From Segatella copri (lineage in GTDB: Bacteria; Bacteroidota; Bacteroidia; Bacteroidales; Bacteroidaceae), in NCBI RefSeq assembly GCF_019127135.1, contig NZ_JAHOEA010000016.1:1-64000 (forward strand): DNA of 64,000 nt, in the 5' to 3' direction. Below, in pieces: positions 8,567-20,313 of the stretch (position 1 is its first letter; each line of letters begins with the position of its first letter). The notes beneath the pieces are model-generated. The model was given only the letters and a program-made list of their open reading frames with translations. It had not been told where the DNA came from and did not search any database. Made by a program: the position numbers and the translations under genes.

Positions 8567-9592
8567 ATGGGTGATAAAGAAATAATAACAATGAAAGATA
8601 TTGCTCGCGACCTGGGCGTAAGTGTTGCCACAGTGAGCCGGGCATTGAAGGACAGTTCTCGTATCAGTACTGCCCAGAAGGAGCGTATTCAGAAATACGC
8701 GCGTGAACATAACTTCTTTCCTAATTTCCTGGGTGAAGCTTTAAGACATAATAAGGTGAAGCCGATGAAGGTGATTGGAGTTATTGTGCCTCAGGTGGTA
8801 CACTATTACTTCATGTCGGTGCTTTCGGGTATAGAGGAAGAGGCTAGAGCCAGAGGTTACCGTGTGATGGTGGCGCAGAGTAACGAGCGTTACGATAAGG
8901 AGGTGGCCATCTGTGAAGACTTCTATCAGAACAAGGTTTGTGGCATCATCGTTTCACAGGCGAAGGATACCAAGCAGTATGACCATTTCGAAAAGCTGCT
9001 GCAGAAAGGGGTGCCGCTCATCTTCTATGATAGAATATGTACGGGCGTGAACTGCTCGCGAGTGGTGGTAGATGACTATATGGGTGCCTTTACTGCCGTT
9101 ACCCACATGATTGATACGGGCTGCAAGAAGATTGCCTTCTACGGCTCGCCGATGAATCTGGAAATCTCCAAAAACCGATATAACGGTTATCATGATGCGC
9201 TGGTAAAGCATGGTTTGACGGAGAACCCTGACTGGGTGAAGATCTGTGATGACCGTGCCAATGCCGAAGCAATAACGCCGGATATTCTGATAGAGGAAGA
9301 TCGTCCGGATGCTTTCTTTGCCATCAATGATGATACGGCAATCGGCATCCTCTATACCGCCAAGCGGATGGGGTTCAAGGTGCCTGAAGAAATCAGCATC
9401 TGCGGATTCACCAATGGTGACCGTGCCAAGGCGTGCGACCCGATGCTTACTACGGTTGAGCAGCGAGGTGTAGCCGTAGGCGAGGAAGCTGCCAATATTC
9501 TGATTGGTCAGGTGGAAGGCTCCATCCCTAGAGATGAGGTTGAGAAAAGAGTGGTGAGAACACGACTCGTGGTGAGAGGAACAACAAGATAA
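8567..9592 (+). CDS. LacI-family regulator of starch utilisation
   Basis: A 341-residue LacI/GalR protein. The N-terminal helix-turn-helix MKDIARDLGVSVATVSRALK (about 9-28) is followed by the hinge and a periplasmic-binding-like effector domain (MKVIGVIVPQVVHYYFMSV, IDTGCKKIAFYGSP, PDAFFAINDDTAIGIL). The effector is probably a maltooligosaccharide or another starch product, by context only. The start at 8567 is chosen because the promoter lies at 8516-8549; the upstream in-frame ATG falls inside it. It is cotranscribed with the MFS transporter (21-bp gap). The operator in its own control region implies autoregulation. In Bacteroides thetaiotaomicron this role is held by SusR, which is absent here. 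Confidence 0.9.
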   Translation: MGDKEIITMKDIARDLGVSVATVSRALKDSSRISTAQKERIQKYAREHNFFPNFLGEALRHNKVKPMKVIGVIVPQVVHYYFMSVLSGIEEEARARGYRVMVAQSNERYDKEVAICEDFYQNKVCGIIVSQAKDTKQYDHFEKLLQKGVPLIFYDRICTGVNCSRVVVDDYMGAFTAVTHMIDTGCKKIAFYGSPMNLEISKNRYNGYHDALVKHGLTENPDWVKICDDRANAEAITPDILIEEDRPDAFFAINDDTAIGILYTAKRMGFKVPEEISICGFTNGDRAKACDPMLTTVEQRGVAVGEEAANILIGQVEGSIPRDEVEKRVVRTRLVVRGTTR

Positions 9593-9613
9593 AAATATAA
9601 AAACAATATAACG

Positions 9614-10954
9614 ATGAAACAAAAACCTGATTTAAGTTTCTGGAAGCTCTGGAACTTGAGCTTCGGATTTTTCGGAGTACAGATTGCCTACGCCCTACAG
9701 AGCGCCAACATCTCCCGAATCTTTGCAACGTTGGGTGCTGACCCACACAACTTGAGTTATTTCTGGATTCTCCCTCCTCTGATGGGAATCCTGGTTCAGC
9801 CTATCGTGGGCACGTTGAGCGATAAGACGTGGTGCCGCTTCGGTCGCCGCATCCCTTATCTCTTTGTGGGTGCTACGATTGCCGTCCTGGTAATGTGCCT
9901 GCTGCCGAACGCCGGTTCGCTCGGACTGACCGTGAGCGGTGCGATGCTCTTCGGACTGATAGCGCTGATGTTCCTCGATACGAGCATTAACATGGCGATG
10001 CAGCCGTTCAAGATGCTGGTAGGTGATATGGTAAATGAAAAACAGAAGGCAAAGGCTTACTCTATCCAGAGTTTCCTCTGCAATGCCGGTTCTGTAGCCG
10101 GATATATCTTCCCGTTCCTCTTTACCTTCCTCGGTATCAAAAATTATGCTGAGAAGGGTGTGGTTCCTGATTCTGTCATCTGGTCGTTCTATATCGGTGC
10201 GGCTATCCTGATTCTCTGTGTTATCTACACCACGATGAAGGTGAAGGAGTGGAATCCACAGCAGTATGCGGAGTATAATGAAGCGAAGAGTGAAGAGGGA
10301 GGAGTGAAGAATCCTAATGCTGAGGCTTCTGAAGACAAGGCCGGTTGGATTACTTTGCTGCGCAAGGCGCCATCTACCTTCTGGAAGGTGGGACTGGTTC
10401 AGTTCTTCTGCTGGGCTGGTTTCCTTTATCTCTGGAATTATTCTACGGGAGCCATCGCTGAAACCGTATGGAATACTACCGACCCTGCTTCTGAAGCATT
10501 TCAGGAGGCAGGCAACTGGGTGGGCATTCTCTTTGCAGTTCAGGCTGTAGGTAGTGTTATCTGGGCTGTGATTCTCCCTCAGTTTAAGAATACGAAGGTG
10601 GCATACGCTGTCAGTCTGGTTATCGGCGGTGTGGGTTTTGCCCTGATACCATTCCTGCATGACCAGTATCTGCAGTTTGTTCCGTTCCTGATGATTGGTG
10701 CCGGTTGGGCAGCCATGCTGGCGATGCCTTTCACCTTTGTTACCAATGCTTTGCAGGGATATGGTCACATGGGTGCTTATCTCGGTCTGTTTAACGGAAC
10801 AATCTGTATCCCTCAGATTGTGGCTGCCATCTGCGGTGGAACTATCCTGGGGCTGGTGGGTTCTCGTCAGAGCGATATGATGATTGTGGCAGGTATTCTG
10901 CTGATTGCGGGTGCGCTGTCTGTGAGCATCATCAAGGATAAAAAATCAGAATAA
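9614..10954 (+). CDS. MFS maltose/maltodextrin transporter of the GPH/SLC45-like type
   Basis: A 446-residue inner-membrane protein with about twelve hydrophobic segments and no signal peptide. The loop after the second segment reads GTLSDKTWCRFGRRIPY, the conserved D-x-x-x-x-x-x-G-R-R motif of glycoside/cation symporter and sucrose-transporter-like MFS proteins. A hydrophilic central loop (about 210-250) separates the two halves. Next to malQ and the Sus genes, it most likely carries maltose or short maltodextrins from periplasm to cytoplasm by cation symport. It shares the lacI promoter; the 169-bp gap to malQ contains a separate operator and promoter. Confidence 0.85.
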   Translation: MKQKPDLSFWKLWNLSFGFFGVQIAYALQSANISRIFATLGADPHNLSYFWILPPLMGILVQPIVGTLSDKTWCRFGRRIPYLFVGATIAVLVMCLLPNAGSLGLTVSGAMLFGLIALMFLDTSINMAMQPFKMLVGDMVNEKQKAKAYSIQSFLCNAGSVAGYIFPFLFTFLGIKNYAEKGVVPDSVIWSFYIGAAILILCVIYTTMKVKEWNPQQYAEYNEAKSEEGGVKNPNAEASEDKAGWITLLRKAPSTFWKVGLVQFFCWAGFLYLWNYSTGAIAETVWNTTDPASEAFQEAGNWVGILFAVQAVGSVIWAVILPQFKNTKVAYAVSLVIGGVGFALIPFLHDQYLQFVPFLMIGAGWAAMLAMPFTFVTNALQGYGHMGAYLGLFNGTICIPQIVAAICGGTILGLVGSRQSDMMIVAGILLIAGALSVSIIKDKKSE

Positions 10955-10997
10955 AATGAGATGAACGATTAATTGATTGTTTCTACGGAGTGGGGAT

Positions 10998-11013
10998 GTG
11001 CAAACGTTTGCAT
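10998..11013. promoter_or_regulatory. LacI-family operator upstream of malQ
   Basis: GTGCAAACGTTTGCAT, a 14-bp perfect palindromic core with one outer mismatch. It ends 54 bp before the malQ TACCTTTG element. Confidence 0.9.
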
Positions 11014-11067
11014 GATTTGTGAGAAAAAAATATGCAAATTTCTGATACGTTTTTCATGCGTTTTTCT

Positions 11068-11075
11068 TACCTTTG
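11068..11075 (+). promoter_or_regulatory. malQ promoter -7 element
   Basis: TACCTTTG matches TAnnTTTG; malQ starts 48 bp downstream. No convincing -33 TTTG is seen. Confidence 0.65.
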
Positions 11076-11123
11076 TGGCAGCAAATATAAATTATAACAT
11101 TTTCAAGAGCCTTTAAGAGTCTT

Positions 11124-13799
11124 ATGACAGTACAGTTTAATATTGAGTATAAAGCAATGTTCGGCGAACAGATCGTCGTAAACATTCAGACGGAGGAAGG
11201 TGAACTGAAACTTCCTCTCGAGACAACAGATGGTGAAAGATGGGCATGCGACTGGTGTGTTGAATCACCAGAAAAATCGTATACCTATTATTATAGTGTA
11301 GAACGTGAAGGAAGAGCAGTCAAGACCGAATGGCTTATGATTAAGCATCAGCTCGATGTAAATGCCAAGAAGGCTGCGGTTTATACCCTTTACGATCATT
11401 GGAAGGCAATGCCTGAGGATGCTTACCTCTACAGCAGTGCCTTTACCGATTGCATCAATCATCAGGCTCCACAGGAGATGAAGCCGGAAACGGGCAGCAA
11501 GATTGTGCGTCTGATAGTCCGTGCTCCTCAGCTTCGTGATGGTGAGCGTCTGGGTGTATTGGGTGCAGATAAAGTATTGGGTGCCTGGGATGTGCAGAAG
11601 ATTCTTCCGATGACTCAGCATACCTATAATGAATGGGTTGCTGATATTGATGTGACTCATCTTGAGGGCAGCCATCTGGAGTTTAAGTTCGTTGCTTTCA
11701 GAAATGCAAAGAACGAGCTTCTCTGGGAAAACAGCATGAACAGAACCGTGGATTTGCCGGAGATGAAGGCAGGTGAGTTGGTATCTTATGAACTCGACCA
11801 GGCTTTCTTCGCTCTGTATAACCGCAAACTTGCCGGAACGCAGGTGCCAGTATTCTCATTGCGTACCCGTAAGAGTGCCGGTATCGGTGATTTCGGTGAC
11901 CTGAAGACCATGATTGATTTTGTGGCTTCTACCGGTCAGAAGGTGCTCCAGCTCCTTCCTATCAATGATACCACCATCACTCATACATGGACCGACAGTT
12001 ATCCATACAGCTGCATCAGCGTCTTCGCTATTCATCCGCAGTATGCCGACCTCCATGCTCTCCCAGAGCTGAAGGATGCCAAGGCTCGTGCTGAGGCTGA
12101 GAAGACACGTGCTGAGTTGAACGCACTGGATAAGATAGATTACGAGAAAGTAAATGATTTCAAGATAAATTACTTGCGCCAAATCTTTAATCAGGAAGGT
12201 GAAAAGATGATGAAGACAGCCGAATATAAGGCTTTCTTCCAGGATACTGAACTGTGGCTGGTTCCTTACGCACAGTATTCATACCTGCGTGATAAGAATG
12301 GTACGGCTGATTTCAACCAGTGGCCAGATCATCAGGTATGGGATGAGGCTGAGCGCAAGGCGCTTGCCGACCCTAAGACTGCTGCTTACAAGAACGTGGC
12401 GTTCTTTTATTTCGTACAGTTCGTACTGGACCGCCAGATGCAGGAGGCTCACGAGCATGCCAAGGCTAAGGGCGTTATTTTGAAGGGTGATATTCCAATC
12501 GGCGTAAACCGCAATGGTTGCGATGTATGGACGGAACCTAAATACTTCAACCTCAATGGTCAGGCGGGCGCTCCACCTGATGACTTCTCTGCCAATGGTC
12601 AGAACTGGGGATTCCCTACCTATAACTGGTTTGAGATGCTGAAGGATGGCTGCCAGTGGTGGAACCGCCGTTTCCAGAACATGGCAAGATATTTTGATGC
12701 TTACCGCATCGACCACGTATTGGGCTTCTTCCGTATCTGGGAGATTCCGGTACATAGCGTACATGGATTGCTCGGACAGTTTGCACCGGCGCTTGCCATG
12801 AGCCGTGAAGAGATAGAAAGCTATGGTTTGCACTTCCAGGAAGACCGTTTTACCCGTCCGTTCATTACCGATTGGGTATTGGACCGCATGTTCCATGAGC
12901 GTGCCGGCGAGGTAAAGGAGAAGTATCTCGACCGTCTGGATGACGAGCGTTATCAGATGAAGCCTGAGGTAGATACCCAGCGCAAGGTAGAGGCTCTATT
13001 TGCTGATGCAACAGATGAGAAGGAACTTTGGCTGCGTGATGGCTTGTATGCCCTGATCAGCGATGTACTCTTTGTACGTGATCATACCAACCCTAGCGTC
13101 TTCCATCCACGTATCTCAGCCCAGCTTGACTTTATCTACGAGTCGCTCTATGATAATGACAAGGCTGCGTTCAACCGCCTTTACAACGACTATTTCTATC
13201 GCCGCAACAACCAGTTCTGGTATCAGGAGGCGATGAAAAAGTTGCCTAAGCTGGTTCAGGCTACCCGCATGCTGGTTTGTGCAGAAGACCTTGGTATGGT
13301 GCCTGATTGTGTGCCATGGGTAATGAACGAATTGAAGATGTTGGGCTTGGAACTCCAGAGCATGCCAAAGGATCCATCGGTTAAGTTCGGACATCTGAGC
13401 CGTAACCCATACCGCTCGGTATGTACTATTTCGAGCCACGATATGCCTACTCTGCGCATGTGGTGGGATGAGAATATCCAGCGTACCCAGGAGTATTACA
13501 ATACGATGCTCTACCGTCAGGGACCAGCACCTCATCCACTCCCAGGCTGGTTGGCTAGCGACATCATCAGCCGCCATCTCACCTCTCCATCCATGCTCTG
13601 CATATTGAGCATCCAGGACTGGTTGGCTACCGATGAGGCTCTCCGTCTGCCTGATGCTGATGCTGAGCGTATCAATATCCCGGCTAACCCTAAGCATTAC
13701 TGGCGTTACCGCATGCACCTCAACATAGAGGATCTGGCAGCTGACAAGCGTTTCGTGCAGAATATCACCGAAATGATTTCGCAGTCTGGAAGAGTCTAA
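11124..13799 (+). CDS. malQ: DPE2-like 4-alpha-glucanotransferase (GH77) with two starch-binding modules
   Basis: An 891-residue cytoplasmic enzyme without a signal peptide. Two N-terminal CBM20-type modules (about 1-110 and 125-225, the latter with LGVLGADKVLGAWD) precede the GH77 barrel. Catalytic landmarks are Asp530 in YRIDHVLGFFRIWE (nucleophile), Glu721 in CAEDLG (acid/base) and Asp773 in SSHDMPTLR (third carboxylate). It transfers glucan segments between maltodextrins, releasing glucose from imported maltose and maltotriose. The length and paired CBM20 modules match plant DPE2 and Bacteroidota homologues, not the shorter E. coli MalQ. It has its own promoter and operator and ends at a terminator, so it is probably monocistronic. 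Confidence 0.92.
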   Translation: MTVQFNIEYKAMFGEQIVVNIQTEEGELKLPLETTDGERWACDWCVESPEKSYTYYYSVEREGRAVKTEWLMIKHQLDVNAKKAAVYTLYDHWKAMPEDAYLYSSAFTDCINHQAPQEMKPETGSKIVRLIVRAPQLRDGERLGVLGADKVLGAWDVQKILPMTQHTYNEWVADIDVTHLEGSHLEFKFVAFRNAKNELLWENSMNRTVDLPEMKAGELVSYELDQAFFALYNRKLAGTQVPVFSLRTRKSAGIGDFGDLKTMIDFVASTGQKVLQLLPINDTTITHTWTDSYPYSCISVFAIHPQYADLHALPELKDAKARAEAEKTRAELNALDKIDYEKVNDFKINYLRQIFNQEGEKMMKTAEYKAFFQDTELWLVPYAQYSYLRDKNGTADFNQWPDHQVWDEAERKALADPKTAAYKNVAFFYFVQFVLDRQMQEAHEHAKAKGVILKGDIPIGVNRNGCDVWTEPKYFNLNGQAGAPPDDFSANGQNWGFPTYNWFEMLKDGCQWWNRRFQNMARYFDAYRIDHVLGFFRIWEIPVHSVHGLLGQFAPALAMSREEIESYGLHFQEDRFTRPFITDWVLDRMFHERAGEVKEKYLDRLDDERYQMKPEVDTQRKVEALFADATDEKELWLRDGLYALISDVLFVRDHTNPSVFHPRISAQLDFIYESLYDNDKAAFNRLYNDYFYRRNNQFWYQEAMKKLPKLVQATRMLVCAEDLGMVPDCVPWVMNELKMLGLELQSMPKDPSVKFGHLSRNPYRSVCTISSHDMPTLRMWWDENIQRTQEYYNTMLYRQGPAPHPLPGWLASDIISRHLTSPSMLCILSIQDWLATDEALRLPDADAERINIPANPKHYWRYRMHLNIEDLAADKRFVQNITEMISQSGRV

Positions 13800-13819
13800 C
13801 TAACATGATTATATATACC

Positions 13820-13835
13820 GTGCAAACGTTTGCAC
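13820..13835. promoter_or_regulatory. LacI-family operator upstream of susB
   Basis: Perfect GTGCAAACGTTTGCAC palindrome ending 53 bp before the TATCTTTG of the GH97 promoter. The malQ terminator hairpin lies between operator and promoter. Confidence 0.9.
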
Positions 13836-13848
13836 ACTCATTTGCAGA

Positions 13849-13879
13849 AAAATACCCTCCCAAATGTGGAGGGTATTTT
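13849..13879 (+). terminator. malQ terminator
   Basis: Perfect 12-bp arms (13849-13860 and 13868-13879) with a 7-nt loop and a T-rich tail. Confidence 0.9.
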
Positions 13880-13888
13880 TGTTTTTTG

Positions 13889-13896
13889 TATCTTTG
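13889..13896 (+). promoter_or_regulatory. susB operon promoter -7 element
   Basis: TATCTTTG, 81 bp upstream of the GH97 start codon. It would drive susB, the pullulanase gene and the amylase gene. Confidence 0.75.
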
Positions 13897-13938
13897 CACT
13901 ATCTTAAGAATAAACAGATAATGATTGAGATAAACTAA

Positions 13939-16113
<2,175 letters not shown>

Positions 16114-16126
16114 GCCTATAATTTCC

Positions 16127-16162
16127 GTATTTCCGTCCAACTGTCCGGTTGGTCGGAAATAC
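16127..16162 (+). other. Hairpin between susB and the pullulanase gene
   Basis: Arms at 16127-16141 and 16148-16162 form 9 plus 5 paired bases around one T-T mismatch, with a 6-nt loop. There is no T tract directly after it. It may stabilise or partly attenuate the mRNA. A smaller TGAGCG/CGCTCA pair follows before the pullulanase gene. Confidence 0.6.
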
Positions 16163-16244
16163 GCTAAAAATGAGCGTAGATAATCTGTCACAGTTTTTTT
16201 CGCTCAGTTCGCTTTAATATCCTGTATAACAACAACTTAACAAT

Positions 16245-18197
16245 ATGAATGTCCAAAAACTAATAATTGCAGCATTGACAGCAACCGTTTTACCAACTTC
16301 ATTGAATGCCCAGCAGACATTCAATGAGATGATGTATTCCAAGGAGAAAACCATGTTTATCCTGAATGCTCCAACAGCCCAAAAATCTTCTGTAACCCTC
16401 CGCCTTTATAAGCAAGGTCAGGGAGGAAAAGCATATAAAACGCTGAAGATGAAGAAGTTGGGTGACGAACGCTGGGAGGCTACAGTAAAGGGCGACCTCA
16501 AGGGAAAGTTCTATACCTTTGATATAGGCAAGGGTGAAACACCGGGCACATTTGCCAAGGCGGTAGGTGTGAACGGAAACCGTGGCGCCATAGTAGATTT
16601 GTATGATACCGATCCATCTGGATGGGATAAGGACGTGCGTCCTGCCCTGAAATCGCCAGCCGATCTCGTTGTCTACGAGCTTCACGTGCGTGATTTCTCC
16701 ATTTCTCCTACATCCGGCTTGAAATATAAGGGTAAATATCTCGCCCTCACCGAGCCTAAGGCCATCGAATACCTCAAGAATCTGGGCATCAACGCCATCC
16801 ACTTCCAGCCTGTATTCGATTTCGCTTCTATAGATGAGAACCGACTCGACAAACCACAGTTCAACTGGGGTTATGATCCGAAAAACTATAATGTGCCGGA
16901 AGGCAGTTACGCTACCGACCCTTATTCTCCAGCAACCCGCATCAAGGAGTTCAAGGAGATGGTGATGGCGCTGCATAAGGCAGGCATCCGAGTGATTTTC
17001 GATGCCGTATATAACCATACTTTCGATATCAACGGCAGCAATTTCCAGCGTACCTATCCTGATTATTATTATCGCAAGACCAAGGACGGTAAGTATTCTG
17101 ACGGTTCAGGCTGTGGAAACGAGACTGCTTCTGAAAAGCCTCTCATGCGTCAGTATATGCTGGAGAGCGTGAAATATTGGATAGACGAATATCATATCGA
17201 CGGTTTCCGTTTCGACCTGATGGGCGTTCATGACATCGAAACCATGCAGGCTATCCGTGAGATGGTAAACCGCATCGATCCTAGCATTTATATTTATGGT
17301 GAGGGATGGAGTGCAGGCAGTTGTGCTTATCCTACCGGGAAACTGGCGGTGAAGGCGAATACCCAGCAGCTCAAGGGCATCGGTGCTTTCAGCGATGATA
17401 TGCGCGATGCGCTCCGTGGTCCTTTCTCTGATGACCATAATGGTGCGCTCCTGGCTGGTCTTACAGGTCAGGAGGAGAGCCTGAAGTTCGGTATTGTGGG
17501 TGGCATTGCTCATCCGCAGGTGGATATGACAAAGGTGAACTATGACAAGGAGCCTTGGACCAACAATCCTACCGAGCAGATTAGTTATGTAAGCTGCCAC
17601 GACGATATGTGTCTGGTAGACCGTCTGAAGGCAAGCATCGCATCTCTTACCGACAAGAATATCCCTGAAGCGATACGTACTGCCGAGTTGCTCCGCATCG
17701 ATAAGCTTGCGCAGACCTGCGTCTTCACTTCACAGGGTGTTCCTTTCATCCTTGCCGGCGAAGAGATGCTCCGCGACAAGAAGGGAGTACACAATAGCTA
17801 TAATTCTCCTGACAGCATCAACCAGTTTACCTGGACCAATCTGCAGAAGTATCCGCAGGCGTTTGCTTATTACAAGAGTCTGATCCAGCTCCGTAAGAAT
17901 CATCCAGCCTTCCGTCTTTCAACAGGCGATAAGGTGCGTCAGCATCTGAAGTTTCTGCCTGTTCAGGAGACTTGCCTCGTAGGTTTCCAACTCAAGAATC
18001 TGGAGGGCATTGATGCGTGGAAGAACATCATCGTGATCTATAACTTCAATAAGGAGGCAAAGAAGATGCAGATTCCTGAGGGTAATTATACCGTGGCTTG
18101 CTGCAATGGTATAATCAATGAGGAAGGCTTAGGCTTTGTTTCGGGAAAGGAAGTTGAGGTTGCCCCTCAGTCAGCCCTGATACTTTATCAGAAATAG
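16245..18197 (+). CDS. pulA: Type I pullulanase (GH13, subfamily 14-like)
   Basis: A 650-residue enzyme with a signal peptide ending near LNAQQ (about 23) and no lipobox Cys, so probably periplasmic. A CBM48-like N-terminal domain (about 30-120) precedes the GH13 barrel. The sequence FNWGYDP (206-212) is the type I pullulanase signature (YNWGYDP). Catalytic residues are Asp324 (GFRFDLMG), Glu353 (YGEGW) and Asp453 (VSCHDD, replacing the usual NHD). It cleaves alpha-1,6 branches, supplying linear glucan to SusB and SusA. It is shorter than many pullulanases, lacking extra N-terminal CBMs. The following gene starts 24 bp on. Confidence 0.9.
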   Translation: MNVQKLIIAALTATVLPTSLNAQQTFNEMMYSKEKTMFILNAPTAQKSSVTLRLYKQGQGGKAYKTLKMKKLGDERWEATVKGDLKGKFYTFDIGKGETPGTFAKAVGVNGNRGAIVDLYDTDPSGWDKDVRPALKSPADLVVYELHVRDFSISPTSGLKYKGKYLALTEPKAIEYLKNLGINAIHFQPVFDFASIDENRLDKPQFNWGYDPKNYNVPEGSYATDPYSPATRIKEFKEMVMALHKAGIRVIFDAVYNHTFDINGSNFQRTYPDYYYRKTKDGKYSDGSGCGNETASEKPLMRQYMLESVKYWIDEYHIDGFRFDLMGVHDIETMQAIREMVNRIDPSIYIYGEGWSAGSCAYPTGKLAVKANTQQLKGIGAFSDDMRDALRGPFSDDHNGALLAGLTGQEESLKFGIVGGIAHPQVDMTKVNYDKEPWTNNPTEQISYVSCHDDMCLVDRLKASIASLTDKNIPEAIRTAELLRIDKLAQTCVFTSQGVPFILAGEEMLRDKKGVHNSYNSPDSINQFTWTNLQKYPQAFAYYKSLIQLRKNHPAFRLSTGDKVRQHLKFLPVQETCLVGFQLKNLEGIDAWKNIIVIYNFNKEAKKMQIPEGNYTVACCNGIINEEGLGFVSGKEVEVAPQSALILYQK

Positions 18198-18221
18198 TTT
18201 ATATATATAATAAGGTGTAAT

Positions 18222-20147
18222 ATGAAAAAGATAATAGCTTCTTTATTGCTTATGAGTAGTGCAATAAGTATGAATGCGGCGGTCAACGTGAACCGCATTG
18301 AACCTACCGACTGGTATGTGGGCATGAAAGATGCTTCACTCCAGCTGATGGTGTATGGCAAGGATATCAAGAATGCCGATGTAACGGTAGACTATCCGGG
18401 TGTGAAGGTAGACAGCATCGCCCGCCTTGATTCTCCTAATTATCTCCTGGTTTATCTTAACCTCGATGGGGCAAAGGCTGGTGAGATGACCCTCAACTTC
18501 AAGCAGGGCAAACAGTCGAAGAAGGTAAAGTATGTGTTGAAAGACCGTGAGATGGCGGGCGATAAGCGCATCGGTTTCTCTAATGAAGATGTGCTCTATA
18601 TGCTGATGCCAGACCGTTTTGCCAACGGCAATCTGAAGAATGATGCCTTTAAGACGATGCGTGATAAGACCTGCAACCGTGCAGAGCCTAGTCTGCGGCA
18701 TGGTGGCGACCTGGAGGGAATCCGCCAGCATCTTGATTATTTCAACCAGTTGGGTGTAACCGCCCTGTGGTTTACCCCGGTTTTGGAGAACGACAGTCCA
18801 AGTAACGGCAAGAACAGCAGTTATCATGGTTATGCTACCACCAATTATTATCGTGTAGACCCACGTTTCGGAACCAATGCCGATTATAAGCAGCTGATAG
18901 ATGAGGCTCACAAGAAAGGTTTGAAGATTGTGATGGATATGATTTTCAACCATTGCGGCTTCGAGCATCCTTGGGTTGCCGATATGCCTTCAAAGGACTG
19001 GTTTAATAAACCAGAATGGCTGGCTCCTGAAAATCAGACTGCCGAGCATCAGAAGAGCATCGGTACGGTGGATGGCGCTGCTAAGGTGAACGATAAGTAT
19101 CTGCAGACCAGTTATAAGCTGACTCCGGTACTTGACCCATACGCCAGCAAGGTTGATCTCACAGAAACCGTAGACGGCTGGTTTGTTCCAACTATGCCAG
19201 ACCTCAACCAGCGTAACCCACACGTTATCAAGTATCTGATTCAGAACAGTGAGTGGTGGATAGAGAGCGCTGGTATCGACGGCATCCGTATGGATACCTA
19301 TCCTTATGCCGACCGCGATGCGATGGCACACTGGATGAAGGTGCTGGGCGAGGAGTATCCTCACTTCAATACCGTAGGCGAGACTTGGGTAACCGAACCT
19401 GCCTATACTGCAGCCTGGCAGAAGGACAGCAAACTTTCTGAGAAGAACAGCTATCTGCCAACCGTTATGGATTTCGCCTTCTTCGACCGCATCAACAGTG
19501 CAAAGAAAGAGGAGACCGATGACTGGTGGAACGGCATGAACCGTCTCTACAACGTGTTCTGCTACGACTATCTCTATCCTAATCCAAAGAGCGTAATGGC
19601 ATTCATCGAGAATCATGATACCGACCGCTTTCTGGGCGAAGGCAAGGATACCCTGGCTTTGAAGCAGGCGCTGTCATTGCTTCTGACCATCAATCGCACT
19701 CCTCAGCTCTATTATGGTACAGAGGTGCTGATGAATGGTACCAAGAGCGTGACCGATGGCAATGTACGCAAGGACTTCCCTGGCGGTTGGGCTGGTGATA
19801 AGCACAATGCCTTTACTGCCGAAGGAAGAACACTGGCAGAAAACCAGATGTTCGACTGGCTCAGCCGATTATTGCATTGGCGTCAGGGCAACGAGGTTAT
19901 CACCAAGGGCAAGCAGACCCAGTTCTGTCCACAGAAGGGTGTGTATGTCATTGCCCGCCAGTATAAGGGTAAGAATGTGATGACGGTTATCAATGGCAAG
20001 AACGAGGCAAACGAACTGAATGTTTCCCGTTATGCAGAGATTATCGGTTCTCATGATAAGGCTACGGATGTTACAAACGGTCGCACCGTTCTTATCAACA
20101 AGAACGTGAAGCTCCGTCCTCGCCAGAGCATGATTCTTGAGTTCTAA
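18222..20147 (+). CDS. susA: GH13 neopullulanase/alpha-amylase, SusA-like
   Basis: A 641-residue enzyme with signal peptide MKKIIASLLLMSSAISMNA and no lipobox, so periplasmic. Residues of about 22-115 resemble the N-terminal domain of cyclomaltodextrinases. The GH13 barrel has Asp358 (GIRMDTYP, nucleophile), Glu387 (VGETW, acid/base) and Asp466 (ENHDTDR), with a C-terminal beta domain. By analogy with Bacteroides SusA it cuts imported maltooligosaccharides in the periplasm. It is the last gene of susB-pulA-susA and is followed by a short repeat array and a strong terminator. Confidence 0.9.
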   Translation: MKKIIASLLLMSSAISMNAAVNVNRIEPTDWYVGMKDASLQLMVYGKDIKNADVTVDYPGVKVDSIARLDSPNYLLVYLNLDGAKAGEMTLNFKQGKQSKKVKYVLKDREMAGDKRIGFSNEDVLYMLMPDRFANGNLKNDAFKTMRDKTCNRAEPSLRHGGDLEGIRQHLDYFNQLGVTALWFTPVLENDSPSNGKNSSYHGYATTNYYRVDPRFGTNADYKQLIDEAHKKGLKIVMDMIFNHCGFEHPWVADMPSKDWFNKPEWLAPENQTAEHQKSIGTVDGAAKVNDKYLQTSYKLTPVLDPYASKVDLTETVDGWFVPTMPDLNQRNPHVIKYLIQNSEWWIESAGIDGIRMDTYPYADRDAMAHWMKVLGEEYPHFNTVGETWVTEPAYTAAWQKDSKLSEKNSYLPTVMDFAFFDRINSAKKEETDDWWNGMNRLYNVFCYDYLYPNPKSVMAFIENHDTDRFLGEGKDTLALKQALSLLLTINRTPQLYYGTEVLMNGTKSVTDGNVRKDFPGGWAGDKHNAFTAEGRTLAENQMFDWLSRLLHWRQGNEVITKGKQTQFCPQKGVYVIARQYKGKNVMTVINGKNEANELNVSRYAEIIGSHDKATDVTNGRTVLINKNVKLRPRQSMILEF

Positions 20148-20154
20148 AACGCAA

Positions 20155-20220
20155 GTAGCTTCGTTGCCCGATGAAAGTACTTTCGATGCCTGATGAAAGT
20201 ACTTTCAATTGCCAACGCAA
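20155..20220. repeat. 22-bp tandem repeat array downstream of susA
   Basis: Three units of 22 bp: two with the palindrome GAAAGTACTTTC (20173-20184 and 20195-20206) and a third, weaker one. Each begins with a TTGCC or ATGCC anchor. A second array with the same period and a TGCCC anchor lies at 33799-33886. Confidence 0.7.
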
Positions 20221-20235
20221 GTATATTCCTATATG

Positions 20236-20275
20236 AACGTTCCTAGAGTTGTAAATTTACACTTCTAGGAACGTT
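20236..20275 (+). terminator. Terminator of the susB-pulA-susA operon
   Basis: Perfect 12-bp arms (20236-20247 and 20264-20275) with an inner palindrome TGTAAATTTACA, ending in a run of seven T. Confidence 0.92.
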
Positions 20276-20313
20276 TTTTTATATAAATATTCTTTGGTTT
20301 CATTTTTTCTTCG

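Noticed and set aside
9695..10768. Minus-strand open frame (357 residues) antisense to the MFS gene
   Set aside because: Rich in His, Arg and Gln with no hydrophobic pattern, as expected of a shadow frame. The plus strand encodes a clear transporter.
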